From Palsa-883 sp035696165 (GTDB lineage Bacteria; Pseudomonadota; Alphaproteobacteria; Acetobacterales; Acetobacteraceae), in NCBI GenBank assembly GCA_035696165.1, contig DASRQX010000129.1:1-9798 (forward strand): DNA of 9,798 nucleotides, given 5' to 3'. The notes beneath the pieces are model-generated. The model was not told the origin of the DNA. It ran no database searches and was given only the letters and a program-made list of their open reading frames with translations. Both the position numbers and the translations under genes were made by a program. This document shows, piece after piece, positions 6,245-9,798 of the stretch (position 1 is the first letter of the stretch; each line of letters starts with the position of its first letter).

Positions 6245-7071
6245 TCCGCGCGCTGCGTCGCCGTGGCTGGGGACTGACCGCGCTTGGCGTCATCGGTGTC
6301 GCGCTCTATCTGTTTCCGATCTACTGGATGTTCACCTCCGGGCTGAAAAGTTCGGCGGAGATCTTCGCCAGCCCGCCAACTATTTTCCCCCGCGCGCCCA
6401 CGCTGGCCGCTTTCGTCTACGTGTTCCAGCGCGAGGACGTGCTGCGATACCTGCGCAACAGCCTGGCGATCGCCATCCCGGTCACGCTGCTGACCGTCAC
6501 GATGGGCTCGATGGGTGGCTATGCGCTGAGCCGCCTGAACAGCCGCGTCGCCGACATCGCACTGTTCACCATCCTGCTGCTGCAGGTGTTTCCCGAAGCG
6601 CTGCTCGCAACGCCGATGTTCATCATCTTCAAAGTCCTCGGTCTGCTGAATACTTTTGCCGCAGTGATCCTGGCCACCACCTCGAAGACACTGGCCTTCG
6701 CGCTGGTGATTCTGCGGCCGATGTTCCGCCAGGTGCCGATCGAGTTGGAGGAGGCCTCCCTGGTGGACGGCTGCACCAGGCTACAGACGTTCCGCCGCAT
6801 CGTCCTGCCGCTGATGCGGATTCCCCTGATCGTCGTCGGCGCGCTGAGCTTCGTGCAAGCCTACGGTGAATTCGTCTTCCCGCTTACGTTGCTGACCCGG
6901 GACGAAATGCAACCCGCAACGGTCGGCATCTACAGCTTCGTCGGCGCCGAATACGCCGACTGGCACCGTGTGATGGCATTCTCCTCGGTGTTCGTGCTGC
7001 CGATCCTGCTGCTGTTCCTCGCCCTGCAACGCCGTATCGTAGCCGGACTGACCGCAGGCGCGCTCAAATGA
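6241..7071 (+). CDS. ABC sugar transporter permease (MalG/UgpE type)
   Basis: A 276-aa inner-membrane partner of the upstream permease. I chose ATG 6241 because it overlaps the previous stop as ATGA and leaves the typical short cytoplasmic N-terminus (MIRALRRRGWG) before the first helix. The same frame is open upstream to 6019, but that part is the other permease read out of frame. Features are YLFPIYWMFTSGLKSSAEIF (23-42), LRNSLAIAIPVT (71-82), GGYALSRL (92-99), and the EAA loop at about 170-190 (EEASLVDGCTRL, then FRRIVLP). The last is the ATPase contact. No ATPase gene follows; after about 214 bases the next gene is the GH127 hydrolase. Confidence 0.93.
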   Translation: MIRALRRRGWGLTALGVIGVALYLFPIYWMFTSGLKSSAEIFASPPTIFPRAPTLAAFVYVFQREDVLRYLRNSLAIAIPVTLLTVTMGSMGGYALSRLNSRVADIALFTILLLQVFPEALLATPMFIIFKVLGLLNTFAAVILATTSKTLAFALVILRPMFRQVPIELEEASLVDGCTRLQTFRRIVLPLMRIPLIVVGALSFVQAYGEFVFPLTLLTRDEMQPATVGIYSFVGAEYADWHRVMAFSSVFVLPILLLFLALQRRIVAGLTAGALK

Positions 7072-7114
7072 CAAGACTCTCGCAAAGTGTCAGCCCATGT
7101 CGGCTAGTCGAGTA

Positions 7115-7233
7115 GGGTGGAAAACGCAGCGCCTTCCGCCGCCGCCGTACGAACGAGCAGGCAGCATCTGTCGTCGTCCCCTGCCCTGCATCCCCCGCCG
7201 CACGATGGCGGAAGACGCCGCGCTTTTCCGCCC
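7115..7233. repeat. Inverted intergenic repeat before the GH127 gene
   Basis: The 26 bases at 7115-7140 (beginning GGGTGGAAAACGCAGCG) reappear as a close reverse complement at 7207-7233 (GGCGGAAGACGCCGCG...), with a few mismatches and a one-base indel. About 66 bases separate them. Each arm is itself imperfectly palindromic (GGTGGAA...TTCCGCC). This is non-coding repeat DNA, which argues against starting the hydrolase at the upstream ATG 7097. Confidence 0.6.
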
Positions 7234-7285
7234 GGCGTTCAACACCGGTGCGACAACCACGAACGACAGTGAAAGCGGGGACACC

Positions 7286-9202
7286 ATGACTGCAACCCAG
7301 GCAGTGCCATTCACCGCAGTGACGTTCGACGACGGGTTCTGGGCGCCGCGCCAGGCAGCGCTGCGCACAACAACCATTCCGCTCCTCTACGAGCAATGCA
7401 AGAAGGCAGGAATGATTGCCGCACTGGATGTGCACGCACCTGCCGATGCGTTGCCGCTCCAATTCGAGATCACGCCGCTCGGCACCAAGCCGGCGACGCT
7501 GGTGATGTACTGGGACTCCGACCTCGGAAAATGGATCGAGGCAGCCGCATATACGCTTGCGACCCACCGCGATCCAGCGCTGGAAGCGTTAATCGACGAC
7601 ATCGTTTCGCGCATCGAGGCGGCACAGGAGCCAGACGGCTACTTCAACACCTATTTCCAGCGCCGCGCACCCGACAAGAAGTGGAGCAACCTGCGCGACT
7701 GGCACGAGCTATATTGCGCCGGCCATCTGATCGAAGGCGCGGTCGCCTACGCCGCCGCAACCGGAAAGACACAACTGCTGGAGGCAATGCGCCGGTACGT
7801 CGACCTGATCGGCAGAACCTTCGGCCCCGCCCCCGGCATGAAACGCGGCTATTGCGGGCACGAGGAGATCGAACTCGCGCTGGTCAAGCTATATCGCTTC
7901 ACCAATGACCAACGCTATCTCGACCTGGCGCGCTACTTCGTCGACGAGCGTGGCCGCCAGCCGCATTATTTCGATGCCGAAGCCCGTGCGCGCGGCGACG
8001 ACCCAGCGAACTGGTATCACCACACCTACGACTACAACCAATCCCGCCTGCCGGTCCGCGCGCAGGACAAAGTGACCGGGCACGCGGTGCGCGCGATGTA
8101 TCTCTACACCGCGATGGCGGACCTGGCCGCGGAAGATGCAGACACCGGCTTGCCCGCAGCCTGCGAGCGACTCTGGCAGGATCTCACCACCAAGCGCCTG
8201 TACGTCACCGGAGGACTCGGGCCCTCCTGGGCCAACGAAGGCTTCACCAGCGACTACGACCTCCCCAACGACACCGCTTACGCCGAGACCTGTGCCGCGG
8301 TCGGGCTGGTATTCTGGGCACATCGCATGCTGCTGATGACCGGCGAGTCGGTCTATGCCAACGCAATGGAACGCGCCCTGTACAACGGCGCGATCAGCGG
8401 CATCTCGTTGCGCGGCGATCGTTTCTTCTACGAAAATCCCTTGGCCAGCCGCGGTGGCGTAGAGCGCTGGATCTGGCACCGTTGCCCGTGCTGCCCGGCC
8501 AACATCGCGCGGCTGCTTGGTTCACTCGGGCAATATGTCTGCTCGACCGGATCGGACGAACTCTCTGTTCACCTGTATGTCCAGAGCCATAGTCGCACGC
8601 GGCTCAACGAGCACAACATTGAACTGCGGCAGCAGACGCGATTGCCATGGGACGGCGACATCAGGCTGACCCTTGAACTCGGCCCGCCAACCCGGTTCGC
8701 GCTGCGCCTGCGTGTGCCGGACTGGAGCCCCTCGTTCGCCGTCAGCGTGAACGGACAGCCGATCACTGTCGCGCCGCTCGACCGCGGCTACATCCGTATC
8801 CACCGCAACTGGACGTCGGGGGATTGCGTCGAGCTGTCGCTCGCGATGCCGCCGCGCTTTCTGTCGGCGCGGCCGGAACTGGCGGTCGACCTTGGCCGCG
8901 TGGCCGTGCAACGCGGCCCGTTCATCTACTGCGTCGAGGAAGCCGACGCCGACGCCGACGTCGAGCGCCTGGCCCTGGACACCACACGGCAAATTTCGGC
9001 CAGCTTCGAGCCGGACCTGCTGGGCGGCACCGGCATCCTCGACCTGCCAGGCTGGATCACCCGCGCGGCGGACCCACGCGCGCCGCTTTATTCCGATCAA
9101 CCGCCCGTGCAAGAGCCAGCCAAAATCCGCGCCATCCCCTACCCGCTCTGGGCCCACCGCGGCCCAGGAACCATGGCGGTCTGGCTACGCCGCGCCTTCT
9201 AG
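7286..9202 (+). CDS. GH127 beta-L-arabinofuranosidase-type glycoside hydrolase
   Basis: A 638-aa retaining glycoside hydrolase of family GH127 (DUF1680), typified by Bifidobacterium longum HypBA1, which removes beta-L-arabinofuranose using a zinc-bound cysteine nucleophile. The catalytic set is complete: Glu in WANEGF (E318), Glu and Cys in AYAETCAAVG (E334, C336), and the CC pair in HRCPCCPAN (C402, C403). The Glu-to-Glu-to-Cys spacing of 16 and 2 residues matches HypBA1. The N-terminal VTFDDGFWAPRQ and the (alpha/alpha)6-barrel parts (SDLGKWIEAAAY, QEPDGYFNTYF, HELYCAGHLIEGAVAY, RGYCGHEEIELALVKLY) are typical, followed by a C-terminal beta domain. ATG 7286 has GGGGA upstream; a longer frame from 7097 would translate intergenic repeats. 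No signal peptide is present, so it acts in the cytoplasm on imported sugars. Other GH127 substrates are known (for example aceric acid from pectin), so the exact linkage is open. Confidence 0.93.
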   Translation: MTATQAVPFTAVTFDDGFWAPRQAALRTTTIPLLYEQCKKAGMIAALDVHAPADALPLQFEITPLGTKPATLVMYWDSDLGKWIEAAAYTLATHRDPALEALIDDIVSRIEAAQEPDGYFNTYFQRRAPDKKWSNLRDWHELYCAGHLIEGAVAYAAATGKTQLLEAMRRYVDLIGRTFGPAPGMKRGYCGHEEIELALVKLYRFTNDQRYLDLARYFVDERGRQPHYFDAEARARGDDPANWYHHTYDYNQSRLPVRAQDKVTGHAVRAMYLYTAMADLAAEDADTGLPAACERLWQDLTTKRLYVTGGLGPSWANEGFTSDYDLPNDTAYAETCAAVGLVFWAHRMLLMTGESVYANAMERALYNGAISGISLRGDRFFYENPLASRGGVERWIWHRCPCCPANIARLLGSLGQYVCSTGSDELSVHLYVQSHSRTRLNEHNIELRQQTRLPWDGDIRLTLELGPPTRFALRLRVPDWSPSFAVSVNGQPITVAPLDRGYIRIHRNWTSGDCVELSLAMPPRFLSARPELAVDLGRVAVQRGPFIYCVEEADADADVERLALDTTRQISASFEPDLLGGTGILDLPGWITRAADPRAPLYSDQPPVQEPAKIRAIPYPLWAHRGPGTMAVWLRRAF

Positions 9203-9438
9203 CCGCAGCCGCACCCGGGCGTCGGGCCCCGTGCGCCCTGCACCACATGATGGTCGATCCACTCCGCAACCAGCCGGCGCGCTTCGTTCAATGAGGCCTC
9301 CGGATGGTGGATGCGATACAACGTAGTGCAGGCCTGGAACGCCGCCATGTCGTCGCTGCCGACCTGACGCAGGTCACGATACGCCGTCACCACCGCGCGT
9401 TCGCAGCGCCGGGCGATCTGGCTGACTTCATGACCCAT
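9199..9438 (-). CDS. Small hypothetical protein with Cys-Gly tail
   Basis: A 79-aa protein of unknown function. It appears mostly helical (QIARRCERAVVTAYRDLRQ, SDDMAAFQACTTLYRIHH, SLNEARRLVAEWIDHHVVQ) and ends in PGCGCG. The alternation of charged and small residues suggests a compact helical bundle; the paired terminal Cys could bind metal or be redox-active, which is speculative. I chose ATG 9438 because AAGGAG lies 9 bases upstream; a longer frame to 9510 adds an Arg-rich stretch that also covers the palindrome and the ribosome site. It converges with the GH127 gene, and the two stop codons share CTAG (9199-9202). A 15-bp palindrome lies directly upstream of its ribosome site. Confidence 0.65.
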   Translation of the reverse strand: MGHEVSQIARRCERAVVTAYRDLRQVGSDDMAAFQACTTLYRIHHPEASLNEARRLVAEWIDHHVVQGARGPTPGCGCG

Positions 9439-9447
9439 CGGCACGGA

Positions 9448-9453
9448 CTCCTT
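9448..9453 (-). promoter_or_regulatory. Shine-Dalgarno fixing the small-gene start
   Basis: AAGGAG on the minus strand ends 9 bases before the ATG at 9438. It is the best ribosome site in the window and supports the 79-aa form over the longer 103-aa frame. Confidence 0.65.
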
Positions 9454-9455
9454 GT

Positions 9456-9470
9456 TGCGAGTCACTCGCA
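9456..9470. promoter_or_regulatory. 15-bp palindrome upstream of the small gene
   Basis: TGCGAGT (9456-9462) and ACTCGCA (9464-9470) are perfect arms around one central base. The site lies immediately upstream of the Shine-Dalgarno and downstream of the candidate promoter, a position where a repressor or RNA structure would control expression. No binding protein can be named. Confidence 0.35.
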
Positions 9471-9481
9471 TCTGACAGGGT

Positions 9482-9510
9482 AGATTACGGGACCGCCGCA
9501 GCCTCGGCAA
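9482..9510 (-). promoter_or_regulatory. Candidate sigma70-type promoter for the small gene
   Basis: On the minus strand TTGCCG (9510-9505) and TAATCT (9487-9482) are separated by exactly 17 bases, about 45 bases before the start codon. Matches to consensus are partial (4/6 and 3/6), so the spacing and position carry most of the weight. Confidence 0.25.
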
Positions 9511-9643
9511 GCGGTTCGATCACCCGGCAGCAGTTCTCAATGCGATTGAGTCGCAGTCGTGGCGACGGGGGTGAGTCCGGAATGCAACACTCGGCAGTGA
9601 ACCGATTGGCGGCCGCAAAAAACGGATTCGCACAAGCGCCGGA

Positions 9644-9798
9644 ATGGAATTCCTGACGCCCATGCCTGCGCTCGATTCGCTGCTCGGATCATTGCCAGGG
9701 TGCCTGGACCGGTTCCCGGACAGGCGCCGCGGCATGAACGCGACCTACCGCATCGGCGACATCGGCATGGCGGCCTTCTCGGTGTTCTTCATGCAAAG
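9644..9798 (+). CDS. Transposase N-terminus, cut by the window end
   Basis: The frame from ATG 9644 stays open to the window end (51 codons) and reads MEFLTPMPALDSLLGSL, then LDRFPDRRRGMNATYRIGD and IGMAAFSVFFMQ. The FPDRRRG...Y.I.DIG.AAFSVFFMQ pattern matches, from memory, the N-terminus of a DDE transposase group often filed as ISNCY, in which the next words are usually SPSFL. The catalytic domain lies beyond the window, so neither family nor intactness can be confirmed. There is no strong Shine-Dalgarno; the frame is open back to a stop at 9572-9574, and Met 7 (9662) is an alternative start. The upstream 9511-9643 should hold the element's left end, but I could not identify an inverted repeat without the other end. 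Confidence 0.6.
   Translation, partial: MEFLTPMPALDSLLGSLPGCLDRFPDRRRGMNATYRIGDIGMAAFSVFFMQ

Noticed and set aside
8942..8959. GCCGAC repeated three times in the GH127 gene
   Set aside because: Encodes a short Ala-Asp run in a surface-type segment; too short to be a meaningful tandem repeat.

Overview
This is a GC-rich bacterial window, most likely from an alphaproteobacterium. Acetobacteraceae or other Rhodospirillales is my best guess. The guess rests on the high-GC codon usage, the IS630-type transposase, and the palindromic intergenic repeats built around GTCATGGCCGG...CCGGCCA. It is an inference from style, not from a marker gene.

The left part (1 to about 1760) looks like accessory DNA. 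A dead IS630-family transposase fills 2-726, with three lesions that can be located precisely. It is followed by an AT-richer gene-free stretch (727-1078) with a tight cluster of DnaA-box-like 9-mers at 786-817. Then comes an unrecognised 201-codon ORF (1101-1706) whose N-terminus is doubtful.

The centre holds a divergent pair: a glycerophosphodiester phosphodiesterase on the minus strand (1848-2768) and an aspartate/glutamate racemase-family protein on the plus strand (2863-3588). A clean 27-bp dyad in the gap between them is a candidate operator.

The main functional unit runs from 3835 to 9202 on the plus strand. It encodes a secreted family-1 sugar-binding protein, two MalF/MalG-type ABC permeases that overlap by ATGA, and a cytoplasmic GH127 (beta-L-arabinofuranosidase-type) glycoside hydrolase with all the expected zinc-cysteine catalytic residues. 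The simplest reading is import of an arabinofuranoside-containing oligosaccharide followed by cytoplasmic cleavage. No ATPase gene and no regulator gene lie in the window, so the system must borrow or share an ATPase. The gaps before the binding protein, between the binding protein and the permeases, and before GH127 are packed with inverted repeats. Some of these may tune the relative expression of the genes.

The right edge has a small 79-aa protein of unknown function on the minus strand. Its stop codon overlaps the GH127 stop, and it has a good Shine-Dalgarno and a 15-bp palindrome just upstream. The 5' end of a second, unrelated transposase then runs off the window. I do not see a clearly novel multi-gene system. 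The items most worth a second look are the DnaA-box cluster, the GH127/ABC locus without an ATPase, the divergent dyad, and the structured intergenic repeats.
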